From positions 1 through 30,639 of the IMG/VR virus record IMGVR_UViG_3300045935_000022: a stretch of DNA of 30,639 nt. One strand, written 5' to 3'. The stretch is from a virus. The notes beneath the pieces were generated by a model. It saw only the letters and a list, made by a program, of their open reading frames with translations, ran no database searches and was not told the origin of the DNA. The position numbers were made by a program, and so were the translations under genes. Below, piece by piece: positions 20,478 through 28,752 of the stretch (the first letter of the stretch is position 1; the number at the start of each line of letters is the position of its first letter).

Positions 20478-20508
20478 AAAAAAGAGGGCGAGATTGCTCC
20501 CGCCCTCT
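20478..20508 (-). terminator. Intrinsic terminator after the capsid cassette
   Basis: On the minus strand AGAGGGCG and CGCCCTCT close a 10-base loop, followed by TTTTTT. A third copy, GAGGGCG (20470-20476), follows directly as the likely ribosome-binding site of the glycosyltransferase gene and could pair with the same CGCCCTC arm. Thus the terminator and a site-covering hairpin exclude each other. Confidence 0.88.
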
Positions 20509-20536
20509 GTGCACTTCCTTGTGCCAACCGTGGAAC

Positions 20537-20806
20537 TTAAGCCGATCCTTTCCAAATTCCGAAAGCAGTCAAGGTGTTCATCACCTCGATGATCGCTGCC
20601 TTCAGGTCGGTGTTGACATCCGCCGAGCTGGCCGTACCGACCAGCGACGTGGCCTGCGCCGCGCCACTGCGTTGGACGATCGGCGTCACGCCGTACACCG
20701 ACAACTTGTCGGACGTGGAAGAACCGATCGACTGATTCGACGGCCAGGAAATGCCGGACCCATAACCCGGGGTCCAGCTCAGATCACTGCGAGATACACC
20801 ACTCAT
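20537..20806 (-). CDS. Small protein downstream of the coat gene, 89 aa
   Basis: A Ser/Thr/Gly-rich 89-aa protein, beginning MSGVSRSDLSWTPGYGSG and with VYGVTPIVQRSGAAQATSL in the middle, then a helical end (TDLKAAIIEVMNTLTAFGIW). Small proteins of this type are often found just after coat genes, where they may be head-decoration or minor head proteins. The gene ends the scaffold/coat unit and is followed by the terminator at 20478. No family name is given. Confidence 0.55.
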   Translation of the reverse strand: MSGVSRSDLSWTPGYGSGISWPSNQSIGSSTSDKLSVYGVTPIVQRSGAAQATSLVGTASSADVNTDLKAAIIEVMNTLTAFGIWKGSA

Positions 20807-20818
20807 GTCTGCTTCTCC

Positions 20819-22033
20819 TTAAGCGGCGCTGAGATCGTTCGGAATACGAACGGCCAATTCCGGACGCAACACGCCGGCCCCGTACAGAATGTCGAAGCGA
20901 CTCACGAACATATCGTTCGCGATGTCGAAGCCATTCATGAAACGCATGGTGATGCCCTTCCACGTCCGCTGGGCGCAATCGACGCCCATGCCCTTCGGCA
21001 GGGGAAGATCGGCGGTCACGAAGTAGAAGGCGTCCGGCGAGAACGCGAGGTTCTGGCCGTAGGTGGTGCTGGCCGAGCCCTTGATCGTCACCGCCACGTC
21101 ATCGACCGGAAGCGCGGAAATGTTCTGCTTCGGGCCGGTCAGGTAGAACGACGGCGAGACATGCAAGGTCACCGTGCCACCGGCCGAAGCCTGGGTAATC
21201 ACGAATTCCTGCAAGTAGCCGAGGTTCTGCTTGGTCTGCGGATGCACGGCGTTGACGCCGGCAATGGTGATGACATCGCCCACCGCGAAGGTACCCGAGC
21301 CGGTATCGACATCGACCGTCGAACCGCCATCGGTCGCGATGCCTGCGGCCGTCAGGTAGCTGCCGTTGGCCGAACCACGGGCCAGCGACGGCATCAGCGA
21401 GGTCTGGTACCAGTCGTACCCGAGGGTTTTCGACTGGACCAGGCCGGTCTTCCACTGATCGCCCAACTGCGACTGCGGGTTGAACAGGCCGGTTTGCGAA
21501 TTGGTCACCTGCGCGTTGCCGACCAGATTGGTCAACATGTAACGCTCCGCAGGGGCCAAGTTGTTGCCGAGCAGGACGCTCGCGGCCAACGTGGTGGAGT
21601 TGTCGTTGAACGAACCGAAGTCGCCGACGCAGTTGTAGACCTGCGGCACGACGGTGCTCAGGACATCGTATTCGACCGCCGCGACCAGATCAGGGATCTT
21701 GGTGTCGATGAACTGTTCTTGGTAGTCGTCGATGTCGAGCGACAGTTCGGCGGAAGTCGCGCCGGTATCCACGCCCTTTTGGGTCGAGACAGTGACGTTG
21801 ACCACCTGATCGACCTGCGGCTCGATGGACATGACGCGGCCGGTGCGGATGGTGGCGCGCTGCGGGATGCGGACTTGCACGGTATCGCCGGGCTTGCCGC
21901 CGGCGCCGTACTTGGTGGAGAAGCGGTCGTCGTACTGACGGTTGATCTTGTCGAGGAAGGTCGGTGCCTGGAAAAGCACCGCCATCGCTCGATCAAGAAT
22001 GATCGAACTGGTGAGAAGGGTGTTGCCACTCAT
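20819..22033 (-). CDS. Major capsid (coat) protein, P22-like
   Basis: A 404-aa coat protein that forms the icosahedral head. The start (MSGNTLLTSSIILDRAMAVL), the FSTKYGAGGKPGDTVQVRIPQR segment and the VDTGATSAELSLDIDDYQEQFID region match the P22 coat family, which has an HK97 fold with an inserted beta domain. Length is close to that of P22 (430 aa). It sits directly after the scaffold gene, as in P22. The long open frame on the opposite strand (20519-22276) is a shadow due to composition. Confidence 0.9.
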   Translation of the reverse strand: MSGNTLLTSSIILDRAMAVLFQAPTFLDKINRQYDDRFSTKYGAGGKPGDTVQVRIPQRATIRTGRVMSIEPQVDQVVNVTVSTQKGVDTGATSAELSLDIDDYQEQFIDTKIPDLVAAVEYDVLSTVVPQVYNCVGDFGSFNDNSTTLAASVLLGNNLAPAERYMLTNLVGNAQVTNSQTGLFNPQSQLGDQWKTGLVQSKTLGYDWYQTSLMPSLARGSANGSYLTAAGIATDGGSTVDVDTGSGTFAVGDVITIAGVNAVHPQTKQNLGYLQEFVITQASAGGTVTLHVSPSFYLTGPKQNISALPVDDVAVTIKGSASTTYGQNLAFSPDAFYFVTADLPLPKGMGVDCAQRTWKGITMRFMNGFDIANDMFVSRFDILYGAGVLRPELAVRIPNDLSAA

Positions 22034-22045
22034 GATTGGATTTCC

Positions 22046-23041
22046 TTATCCGAAGAGTTTGGCTTTCTGTTTTGCCCGCACGACGGCAACGTGGTCCTCA
22101 ATGGTCATCTTGTCCGCAGGTTTCGCCACGGAAGACGCCCCGGAGGGCAAACTGGCCGGTGGAGCGGGCGCTCTCGAAACGGCGACGGGCGGGCGAGGCG
22201 GGAGCGCAGGGGCTGCTTTCACAGCGACTTCGATGCGTCCCAAAGCAACGGCTTGCTGCATGGGCGGCAGCCGTGAAATGGCGTGTGCTTCGTCCAGATG
22301 GTCGGCAAGGTACACCCCAATTTCGGGGCCCACGTCGGACTCGAAAATGACGCGCTCCATGATCGGCGTCGTCTGCAAAGGTGCGTGGGTCGCGCGTTGC
22401 CACGCCCCCGGCATCTTCTTTTCCAATTCCGCCACACGCTGGGTAAACCGCGTGCCTTGCTCTGCCATCTGACGCTGGGCTTGCTCTTGCTCGATTTCCT
22501 GTCGGGCGGCCCGTTTCGCTTCCTGGATCAGCCATTGACGCTCGGCTTTCTGGAAAGCTTCCTGGTCGTATCCGAATTGCTCGAGCGTGGGTTCGCCCTG
22601 CACGGCCGGTGCGCGTGCGGTGTTTGGCGCGGCGGGCTGATTCTGCTGAAACTGCTGCAACAGATAAGCGCGCTCGATCGCCAAGGCATCGCGTTCGCGA
22701 ATAGCCTCGTACTTTTCCCGTTCTATCCGATTAATGCGTCTCTGAAGCCGCGCGGACTGTTTCCGCTTTGGCTTGGGCGCAGCGGCTGGATCGCCGTCCG
22801 AGGGGGCCGAATCCTCTTGATCTTCGTCCTCATCGTCCAAGTCGTCAGGCTCGGATGCGGGAGCGGCAGGTGCCGGTTGTGCTGGCGGCGCAGGTGTCGC
22901 AGGGGGTGCTTCCGCTTCTATCGGCGGAGTTTCAATCTGTGCAGCAGGTGTTGCAGGTTGTACAGGCTCCGGGGTTATGTTCAATTTCGCCCGAATCCGG
23001 GCTTCCGTCGCCAACACTCTTTCCTGACGTTGTTCGTCCAT
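22046..23041 (-). CDS. Scaffolding protein
   Basis: A 331-aa protein with a Pro/Ala-rich first third (about residues 20-65), a very acidic cluster (DDLDDEDEDQED), and long charged helices from about 95 to 225 (ARLQRRINRIEREKYEAIRERDALAIERAYLLQQFQQ). A second Pro-rich stretch leads to a C-terminal helix ending AVVRAKQKAKLFG; phage scaffolds use a basic C-terminal helix to bind coat. Position before the coat gene and composition both fit. AAAGGA precedes the ATG at 23041. Confidence 0.8.
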   Translation of the reverse strand: MDEQRQERVLATEARIRAKLNITPEPVQPATPAAQIETPPIEAEAPPATPAPPAQPAPAAPASEPDDLDDEDEDQEDSAPSDGDPAAAPKPKRKQSARLQRRINRIEREKYEAIRERDALAIERAYLLQQFQQNQPAAPNTARAPAVQGEPTLEQFGYDQEAFQKAERQWLIQEAKRAARQEIEQEQAQRQMAEQGTRFTQRVAELEKKMPGAWQRATHAPLQTTPIMERVIFESDVGPEIGVYLADHLDEAHAISRLPPMQQAVALGRIEVAVKAAPALPPRPPVAVSRAPAPPASLPSGASSVAKPADKMTIEDHVAVVRAKQKAKLFG

Positions 23042-23063
23042 CGCGCAATCCTTTGCGTAGTTG

Positions 23064-23100
23064 GCTCAGCGTCCTGCTGAGCAGCGCGGAATCCGTCCGC
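23064..23100 (-). promoter_or_regulatory. Two hairpins in the leader of the scaffold gene
   Basis: GCTCAGC and GCTGAGC (23064-23070 and 23076-23082) make a 7-bp stem with a 5-base loop; GCGGA and TCCGC (23086-23090 and 23096-23100) make a second, shorter stem. Neither has a T run. They follow the terminator at 23109 and precede the scaffold start by about 22 bases. They could protect the cassette mRNA or mark a processing site. No clear promoter is seen in this gap. Confidence 0.45.
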
Positions 23101-23108
23101 TTCGGTCA

Positions 23109-23131
23109 ATAAAAAACCCGCCTCAGCGGGT
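23109..23131 (-). terminator. Intrinsic terminator before the scaffold/coat cassette
   Basis: On the minus strand ACCCGC and GCGGGT close a TGAG loop and run into TTTTTT. It lies after the stop of the 276-aa gene and before the scaffold gene. Confidence 0.9.
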
Positions 23132-23154
23132 CGGGTGTTCCATGTGCTTCTGGG

Positions 23155-23985
23155 TTAGTAGCTCGGGTACCACTTGTTCGTGGTGTGGTCGTAGAACATC
23201 GTCATGGCTTTGCTCACCACCGCTGTTGAGGCAATGGCAATGTTTCCGGCGTTGGTCGTGTGCCAGACGCCCGTGGGAATCAGCGTTAATGATCCACCGC
23301 CGACCAAGAATCCGTCAGGCGGCGTGATATTGACGACATCGGTCGTGCCGGAAATGAAGGTGATGCCAGCGGTCGGCGCAATCGTCGCTCCGCTGGAAAT
23401 CGTTGGTGCTGCCGCCATCTCGCCGCGGGCTTTCTGGAACAGGTACACCCCGTCCGGCTCGATCGTTCGACGCACGGCCGTCGTGGTGCCATCGCCGAAC
23501 CAGCGATTCGCACGAACGGGCACATGCCCTGCTGTAGCTGCGCCGATGACGGCCACTTCTTCGCCGCCCAACCACTGAAAATTGGCCGGAATATCTACGC
23601 CATCATGTGCATAGTGATTGTAAGAACTCGCCGAGTTGGCGGGCGTGGCGGTTGGTGCCGCGAGCGTGCCGCCCGCCACCAGCAAATTGATCGCTGACGA
23701 GGCCAGCGTGTCATTGGCGTTGGCGTATTGCACGGTGTGCAGCCCGGTGCTGTCATTGCCGCTGGCCAAGCCAGGGTAGTTCAGGCCAAAGCCGCCGTTA
23801 TCGGGAATGGTGCCGAAGCGTGCGCTGCCGTCCTTGAATATCCAGGCTTTTTCGACGCCGCCGACTTTCAGGCTGAGTAGGCGCGAGTCAGCCGCCGATG
23901 CGGTATCGGTCACATTGCACTTGATCGCAAAGAACGTGACCGCGCCATCGTTCCAGGTGTCGGTGAAGTTGAAAATATCGGCCAT
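23155..23985 (-). CDS. Virion structural protein, 276 aa
   Basis: A beta-rich protein whose start (FNFTDTWNDGAVTFFAIKCNVTDTASAADSRLLSLKVGG) and end (NITPPDGFLVGGGSLTLIPTGVWHTTNAGNIAIASTAVVSKAMTMFYDHTTNKWYPSY) are motifs I associate with phage structural and fibre proteins. No enzyme motif is seen. Start ATG 23985 follows AAAGGAG and overlaps the previous stop (TAATG). A head decoration or fibre-related role is likely, given the place between portal and scaffold. Confidence 0.6.
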   Translation of the reverse strand: MADIFNFTDTWNDGAVTFFAIKCNVTDTASAADSRLLSLKVGGVEKAWIFKDGSARFGTIPDNGGFGLNYPGLASGNDSTGLHTVQYANANDTLASSAINLLVAGGTLAAPTATPANSASSYNHYAHDGVDIPANFQWLGGEEVAVIGAATAGHVPVRANRWFGDGTTTAVRRTIEPDGVYLFQKARGEMAAAPTISSGATIAPTAGITFISGTTDVVNITPPDGFLVGGGSLTLIPTGVWHTTNAGNIAIASTAVVSKAMTMFYDHTTNKWYPSY

Positions 23986-24161
23986 TACTGGCTCCTTTCA
24001 GCAAGGGGAAGTCCGGCGCGGGTGTACAAAATCGCGGCGGCGCGGGTTTTCAGGAGCAACGCCTGCGGCGGATCGGAACCTCCGGACGCATTGCTGCCGG
24101 ACGCGGGTACAACCAGCGAGCGCGCTAGCGGCGCAGCCAGTGGTCGATTGAGATGACTCAT
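23985..24161 (-). CDS. Small hypothetical protein, 58 aa
   Basis: A 58-aa gene starting at ATG 24161 in a TGATG overlap and stopping in a TAATG overlap with the next. The product has a first half of MSHLNRPLAAPLARSLVVPA and a Gly/Ser middle, then KTRAAAILYTRAGLPLAERSQ. The exact fit with both neighbours supports it. No function is recognised. Confidence 0.6.
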   Translation of the reverse strand: MSHLNRPLAAPLARSLVVPASGSNASGGSDPPQALLLKTRAAAILYTRAGLPLAERSQ

Positions 24162-24436
24162 CAGTCGATGTCCAACGCCGAACTTTGTGCACTCGGCTGA
24201 CGCTGGGCACGGAACACGCCGGTCCCAAACAGCGTCATCGGCGCATCGGCGGGCTTCAGGATGATGCTCGTCGTGTAGGTGCCATCCGAGTTCTTGTGCT
24301 GGATGTAGTACCGGACGGGTGATGTGGTCCCGGGTGTGTAGCGCAGATACAGCGTGCGCGCGGTGGTACCGACCAACGTGAAGTCAGCCGAATTTGCCAA
24401 CGTCGTACCGTCGGCAATAAGCTCTGTTGCGGCCAT
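24161..24436 (-). CDS. Small beta-rich structural protein, 91 aa
   Basis: A 91-aa protein with alternating strands (TLANSADFTLVGTTARTLYLRYT; SPVRYYIQHKNSDGTYTTSIIL), few helices. It follows the portal gene by 3 bases. It may be a minor head or decoration protein. No family is recognised. Confidence 0.55.
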   Translation of the reverse strand: MAATELIADGTTLANSADFTLVGTTARTLYLRYTPGTTSPVRYYIQHKNSDGTYTTSIILKPADAPMTLFGTGVFRAQRQPSAQSSALDID

Positions 24437-24439
24437 GGA

Positions 24440-26662
24440 CTATCCTTGTCCGTTAGAAGTGGGGCGGTTTTGTGCGGCGATCTTCGCCATTTGCTGCTGA
24501 TGCGCCAAATCCATGGCCTGCATCTGCGGCGCTTGTTCGTGTTGCGCGACCTGCATCGTCGCGTCGTGGGTGGCAATGGCATGGTCGAGCATGAATTGGC
24601 GCTCGGACTGGGATACATCCAAGCCCAGCGCCATGCGTTTGGTGATGGCATCGAAGCGTGCAATCTGCACCTTGGCCCAGTCGATCGAGCTATCGACCGC
24701 TTCCGGACCGCGAGCGGCATCGGCCTGCGACTTCTGCGCGTCGGCTTCGGCCTTCTTGGCCTGCGCCATCTTGAGTTGATCGTCCGGGCTCGGTCCCTGC
24801 GGCTGCGGCGGTTTGTCGCCTTCGCCCGGTTCCAACACGCCCTGACTGATCAACCGCTGGCGCATCGCTTTCTCGAGTTCTTCCGTGCCCGGCGCGTCCG
24901 TGTTCTTCATGATCAGATACGCGGACACCGCGGCAATGACTGGATCTGGATTTCCCGCCAGCTGCGACAACACCCCAACCGTTTCCATACGCTGGGTCGC
25001 GTAGTTCGGACCCACCGTCACGGTCACCGCATACTTGCCTTGCGACAGGTCGTTGATGACCTGCCATTCGCCCGGAGGACACGGGCGCCCCATCTTCATC
25101 AGCTGGTCGTACTGGTCTTGCGTCAGCGTGATCGGCTGACCGTCCGGGCCGGGAATCTGGGTCCGGTAAACCGACTGATTCAGCTGCTTGTAGCTTTCCT
25201 TGCCGTCCTCACCCAGCACCATGATTTCGCGCTCGGTGTCGTAAATCTTCGGGATCAGATCGACCAGGATTTCGCCGACGAACGCCTTGGCGCGGGCCAA
25301 GTTGTCGATGTAGTCGAAGTTGCCGACATCCTGCTGATGCTCGACGGCCTGAATTGCCTTGCCGGAACTCGCGCGGGTCTGGATCGGCGCATCGACCACG
25401 TTGCTGACCGACTTGATGAGGTCGGCGCTGAACTGGCTCGCTTCAAAGAAGCCGCCAGGAAACGCAGGTGGCGGCTCACGGGTCGGTTTGCCACCGGGCA
25501 CGCGATCATCCGGATTGAACGGTAGCCCCGGCGCATTGTCCTTGCCCAGATTGCTGTACGCGGCCTCATAGCCCGCGATCATCTTCGCCGTGAACATCAG
25601 CGGCGAGCGCGGCTGGTTGCTCAGCACTTCCATGCCGACGCAGATGTTCCAGTTGAACAGCCGCTGGCTGTCCTTGATCGGGCGCGTCAGGCCGGAGTAG
25701 TACTCCTCGCCTTCGACGTTGACCGACTCGCCCCAGACCGGGATCAGCGGGATGAACTTGCCGGCCCAATCGTGCGGACCGTCCAGTACTTCCTTGCCCG
25801 AGCAAATCTCCCAGGTGATCTTGTTGGACTTCACCACGCGCTGATTCTTGAGCGTCAGCGGCGCTTGCGGCGGCTGCATCATCACGCCGGAATCGGGTTG
25901 CTGGGGCTGATTCAGCGTCGGCAGGATGGCCTGGTAGTCGTCCTCATCCAGCACGCGCCCATCGGACAGCTGGTAGATCGTCTTGGTGACCGGCGAACGC
26001 TTCCATAGCTTGACGATGCGCACCGTTTTCTCGGTGAACCAGCTGCCCCACTTCTGGACCGCATGATTGCCCGGGCTGAAGTCGCAAGCATCGGCGTCGG
26101 GATACAGCGACTTGAACTCGTCGGTGCTGAGGTCGGTTACCTCCCACACACGGCGAGAATCGCGCTTATCGAACTTCTTGGCGCGGGCATCGAACGTGAT
26201 CTTGAACGGGTCGCGCTCCTCCTCGATCCGGATGTCCTGCTCGAACCCGTCATCGTCCGAATATTCCGTGTTTACCCGGATCACGCCATAACCACCCGCC
26301 GCGGCGAAGAAGCCGGCCGTGTCATACGCCGTATTGGCTCGAGACTGCGCCTCGATGTTCTTGATCAGCCCGTCGAGGATTTCGGCTAGGTGCTTATGCC
26401 CGTCCTCCATCGCCCGAACCTTGATGCTCGGGTCGTTCTGGCGCATGTCGTTGGTGACCGACTTCACCACCGGACGGGTCTTGTTGAACTCGTACAGCGC
26501 CCGCGGGTTCATCGCGCACTTCTGCTGCTCGCCCGGCACGAAGGCGAAGCGGATGTCGTCTATGCACTCCTGGTACTTGTCCAGACACGCATTCGTGTCG
26601 ATCTCGTAGTCTTTGCGCATCTGTGCCAGCGGATCGAGCGCATCCTTGCGCTTGGCGGCCAT
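24440..26662 (-). CDS. P22-type portal protein
   Basis: A 740-aa portal subunit; twelve form the ring through which DNA enters and leaves the head. Start ATG 26662 follows GGAGG; the in-frame GTG upstream at 26677 is less likely. The N-terminal region (CLDKYQECIDDIRFAF..EQQ; RPVVKSVTNDMRQNDPSIKVRAMEDG; TAYDTAGFFAAAGGYGVIRVNTEY) matches P22-type portals of similar length (725 aa). A Gln/Ala-rich C-terminal stretch (about 640-735) is coiled and could form the barrel. It is the largest protein of the head block. Confidence 0.9.
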   Translation of the reverse strand: MAAKRKDALDPLAQMRKDYEIDTNACLDKYQECIDDIRFAFVPGEQQKCAMNPRALYEFNKTRPVVKSVTNDMRQNDPSIKVRAMEDGHKHLAEILDGLIKNIEAQSRANTAYDTAGFFAAAGGYGVIRVNTEYSDDDGFEQDIRIEEERDPFKITFDARAKKFDKRDSRRVWEVTDLSTDEFKSLYPDADACDFSPGNHAVQKWGSWFTEKTVRIVKLWKRSPVTKTIYQLSDGRVLDEDDYQAILPTLNQPQQPDSGVMMQPPQAPLTLKNQRVVKSNKITWEICSGKEVLDGPHDWAGKFIPLIPVWGESVNVEGEEYYSGLTRPIKDSQRLFNWNICVGMEVLSNQPRSPLMFTAKMIAGYEAAYSNLGKDNAPGLPFNPDDRVPGGKPTREPPPAFPGGFFEASQFSADLIKSVSNVVDAPIQTRASSGKAIQAVEHQQDVGNFDYIDNLARAKAFVGEILVDLIPKIYDTEREIMVLGEDGKESYKQLNQSVYRTQIPGPDGQPITLTQDQYDQLMKMGRPCPPGEWQVINDLSQGKYAVTVTVGPNYATQRMETVGVLSQLAGNPDPVIAAVSAYLIMKNTDAPGTEELEKAMRQRLISQGVLEPGEGDKPPQPQGPSPDDQLKMAQAKKAEADAQKSQADAARGPEAVDSSIDWAKVQIARFDAITKRMALGLDVSQSERQFMLDHAIATHDATMQVAQHEQAPQMQAMDLAHQQQMAKIAAQNRPTSNGQG

Positions 26663-26823
26663 CAGTTCTGCCTCCACGGAGCGTCAACCATCAGACGCCA
26701 CCACATCACAACGCGATGCTTGAGCCATCCGCTACGCAGTGTGTGCAGCAGTCCGTTCCACTGAACAACTTCCCGAACGGCACGCACATGCGCTTTGGTC
26801 ACAGACCAGCGGGTACGGCTCAT
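26662..26823 (-). CDS. Tiny basic Trp-rich protein, 53 aa
   Basis: ATG at 26823 overlaps the previous stop (ATGA) and the stop overlaps the portal start (TGATG). The product has 6 Trp in 53 residues and many basic residues (TKAHVRAVREVVQWNGLL; KHRVVMWWRLMVDAPW). A membrane-seeking or packaging-related role is possible; no family is recognised. The overlaps are the main evidence. Confidence 0.55.
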   Translation of the reverse strand: MSRTRWSVTKAHVRAVREVVQWNGLLHTLRSGWLKHRVVMWWRLMVDAPWRQN

Positions 26824-26999
26824 CGCACGTCTCGGCGAAGTTGGTACAGCTTCGGGCGCGCCATCTGCCACAAGTCTCGGGCCAGCTCTGAGCGCGGCTG
26901 ATGGTCCGGCGAAGCCACGTACAGCGTGGCCCGCCAGTCGCCCCTTGTGCGGACCTCGAAGCGGCGGATCGTGCCGCCACAAACCGAGACGCGATTCAT
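26820..26999 (-). CDS. Small protein between terminase and portal, 59 aa
   Basis: ATG at 26999 overlaps the terminase stop (ATGA); the gene stops in an ATGA overlap with the next. The product (GGTIRRFEVRTRGDWRATLYVASP..., LARDLWQMARPKLYQLRRD) has a strand-rich first part and a basic helical end. Unknown function. Other frames here give Cys/Arg-rich or irregular translations and no overlap. Confidence 0.6.
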   Translation of the reverse strand: MNRVSVCGGTIRRFEVRTRGDWRATLYVASPDHQPRSELARDLWQMARPKLYQLRRDVR

Positions 27000-28237
27000 C
27001 GGGCGAACTCCGGCGCAAAGGTCAGGGGTTTCGGCTTCTTGGCTTGGTAGGCTTCGACCGACTGCGCCAGGTAACGGAACGCATCAGCGCCGTGCGAGGC
27101 CCAGTCATGCACAGGCGCATTCTTGAACTCGCCCAGCTTGTCGTTGAACTCACGGCGGTAATTCATCAGAGCGTCAATGCCTTCCTTGCAGGCTTCGGAG
27201 TCGAACCAGCAGCGCGCAAACAGCACCCGCGCGGCGTTGATGCCGGTTTCCAGCGTGTCGCGCTTGAGCGTTTCGGGCTGAATGCCCTGCTCTCGCATCA
27301 TGTCCACGATCGAGCGGCCCGTTCCCAGTTCCCGGCCTGCGGCGTCATGCGGAACGAAGTGCTTGCCGTAAACGTAGGGCTTGCGCGCCAACAGGCTCAG
27401 GTAATGCGTGATCGCATGACCCGTGTTTTCGTAGTAGTCAATCAGGTGAATCTCGCCCTGAATGTTCTGGTAGAACCAGATCGCGGTCGCATCACCGATG
27501 CCCAAGTCCCAGGCGGTATGTACCAGGGCCGCGCCCTCGTACACCACTCGGCCAATCCGTTTCTGCTCGCGGGCCGTGGATAGTTCCGTCGCGTAAATGC
27601 TGCCCAGCGCCGGCACGTCGAACTGACACTCGAACTCCTGCGCGTACTGCTCCGGCGTCATCTGCCGACGGGCGTCCGCCAGTTCGTTCGGCTCGATCAA
27701 GCCGGTTTCCGACGCTCTCAAGCTGATGCTCAGCCATTCCGACGAGCGTTCTGCCGTTTCGTGGATCTGCCAGAAATGGTTCTTTCCCTTCGGCGTGCCG
27801 ATGAATACCGCCCAGCCTTTCCGATCGGTCAGCAGCGGGCGGATGATTTCGCCCCAGACGTTCGGGCGCATGTCGCCGTATTCGTCCAGCACCACGCCGT
27901 CGAGATACAAGCCGCGCAAGGCATCTGGGTTGTCGGCGCCATACAACCGAATGCGCGAGCCCGTGATCAGCTCGATCTGAAGCTCAGACTCCGACACGTT
28001 CTCGGCCACTTCCGCCGTGATCCGCTTGAGGTAGTCCCACGCCACCGCTTTTGCCTGCGCGTGATAGGGCGCGATGTAGGCGTAGCGGGCGTTCTGCTTC
28101 TTTGTCGCCAGTGCACACGTCGCCAGGTCCGCAATGCAAGCCAGCGTCTTGCCCGCGCGGCGATGCGCGACGATGCAGGTCCAGCGTTGAGCGCGATGAT
28201 GGAAGGGAAGGAACGCCGTCCGTGGCGTGAAGTCCAT
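26996..28237 (-). CDS. terL: Terminase large subunit
   Basis: A 413-aa motor that pumps DNA into the head and cuts the concatemer. Walker A is AHRRAGKT (24-31), a form with R in place of the usual G-x-G. Walker B is VVLDEY (116-120) with D118/E119. GTPKGKNHFW (148-157) is the coupling motif. The nuclease domain shows the acidic residues WDLGIGDA (D244), PHDAAG (D298) and SHGADAFRY (D385). Length is a little below the usual 450-500. Start ATG 28237 overlaps the small subunit stop (TGATG). Confidence 0.92.
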   Translation of the reverse strand: MDFTPRTAFLPFHHRAQRWTCIVAHRRAGKTLACIADLATCALATKKQNARYAYIAPYHAQAKAVAWDYLKRITAEVAENVSESELQIELITGSRIRLYGADNPDALRGLYLDGVVLDEYGDMRPNVWGEIIRPLLTDRKGWAVFIGTPKGKNHFWQIHETAERSSEWLSISLRASETGLIEPNELADARRQMTPEQYAQEFECQFDVPALGSIYATELSTAREQKRIGRVVYEGAALVHTAWDLGIGDATAIWFYQNIQGEIHLIDYYENTGHAITHYLSLLARKPYVYGKHFVPHDAAGRELGTGRSIVDMMREQGIQPETLKRDTLETGINAARVLFARCWFDSEACKEGIDALMNYRREFNDKLGEFKNAPVHDWASHGADAFRYLAQSVEAYQAKKPKPLTFAPEFAR

Positions 28238-28506
28238 CAGCTTTCCAGCGGCGGCTTCGTCATCGGCCAGTTGATCACCAGCGGATTCTCCGAATCGCCC
28301 GCCAAGGTCAGCGGTAGCAGCTTCGGATACACCTGAACCCAAAACGCGCGCTCGTTCAATGGGTCTTCCTTGACCCATTCCACCAGCCGATTCATGCCGC
28401 CCAACTTGCCCGCAACGCCCGCAATCACTTCTTTCGCGTCGTTGCTCAAGATATTCAGCGCGCCCTTTTGGCGACCGCCTGTCTTGGGTCTTCCTTTCCC
28501 GGCCAT
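28237..28506 (-). CDS. Terminase small subunit-like protein
   Basis: An 89-aa protein directly before the large subunit. GKGRPKTGGRQKGALNILSNDAKEVIAG is a basic start typical of small terminase proteins that bind the packaging site. The rest is helical (MNRLVEWVKEDPLNERAFWVQVYPKLLP). The assignment depends on position and this motif. Confidence 0.65.
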   Translation of the reverse strand: MAGKGRPKTGGRQKGALNILSNDAKEVIAGVAGKLGGMNRLVEWVKEDPLNERAFWVQVYPKLLPLTLAGDSENPLVINWPMTKPPLES

Positions 28507-28544
28507 TTGTGACAGTTTCTACTTTAGACGTTTCACGGAATGTT

Positions 28545-28742
28545 TCACGCTTTCGACAACGAATCCGCGTATGCCTGCGCCTTTTCTTCCGAGTCGAAGT
28601 TGCCGACCTTGTAGTCGGTGCCGTCCTTCACGTAGCGCACGTCCCATGCGTAAACCGCGGGTGTGGCCGTCAAGGCGTGCATGGGCGTGACTTCGCGCTG
28701 GGTAATGGTGATGTCGGTGGCGGGAGAGGGTTTCTTGGCCAT
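28545..28742 (-). CDS. Hypothetical protein, 65 aa
   Basis: A 65-aa protein upstream of the small terminase. It has a Thr/Pro start (MAKKPSPATDITITQREVT), then a compact strand-turn-helix part (YAWDVRYVKDGTDYKVGNFDSEEKAQAYADSL). The last part looks like a small SPOR-like or KTSC-like beta-alpha element, but this is weak. Gaps of 38 and 10 bases separate it from its neighbours. Confidence 0.55.
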   Translation of the reverse strand: MAKKPSPATDITITQREVTPMHALTATPAVYAWDVRYVKDGTDYKVGNFDSEEKAQAYADSLSKA

Positions 28743-28752
28743 GGGGATTCCT

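Noticed and set aside
20519-22276. Plus-strand ORF of 585 aa opposite the coat gene
   Set aside because: It mirrors the coat gene, is rich in Arg/His/Gly with no family pattern, and arises from GC-rich third positions. The coat frame is clearly the real one.
24446-25525. Plus-strand ORF of 359 aa opposite the portal gene
   Set aside because: Shadow frame with Arg/His/Leu-rich sequence and no motif; portal is well supported.
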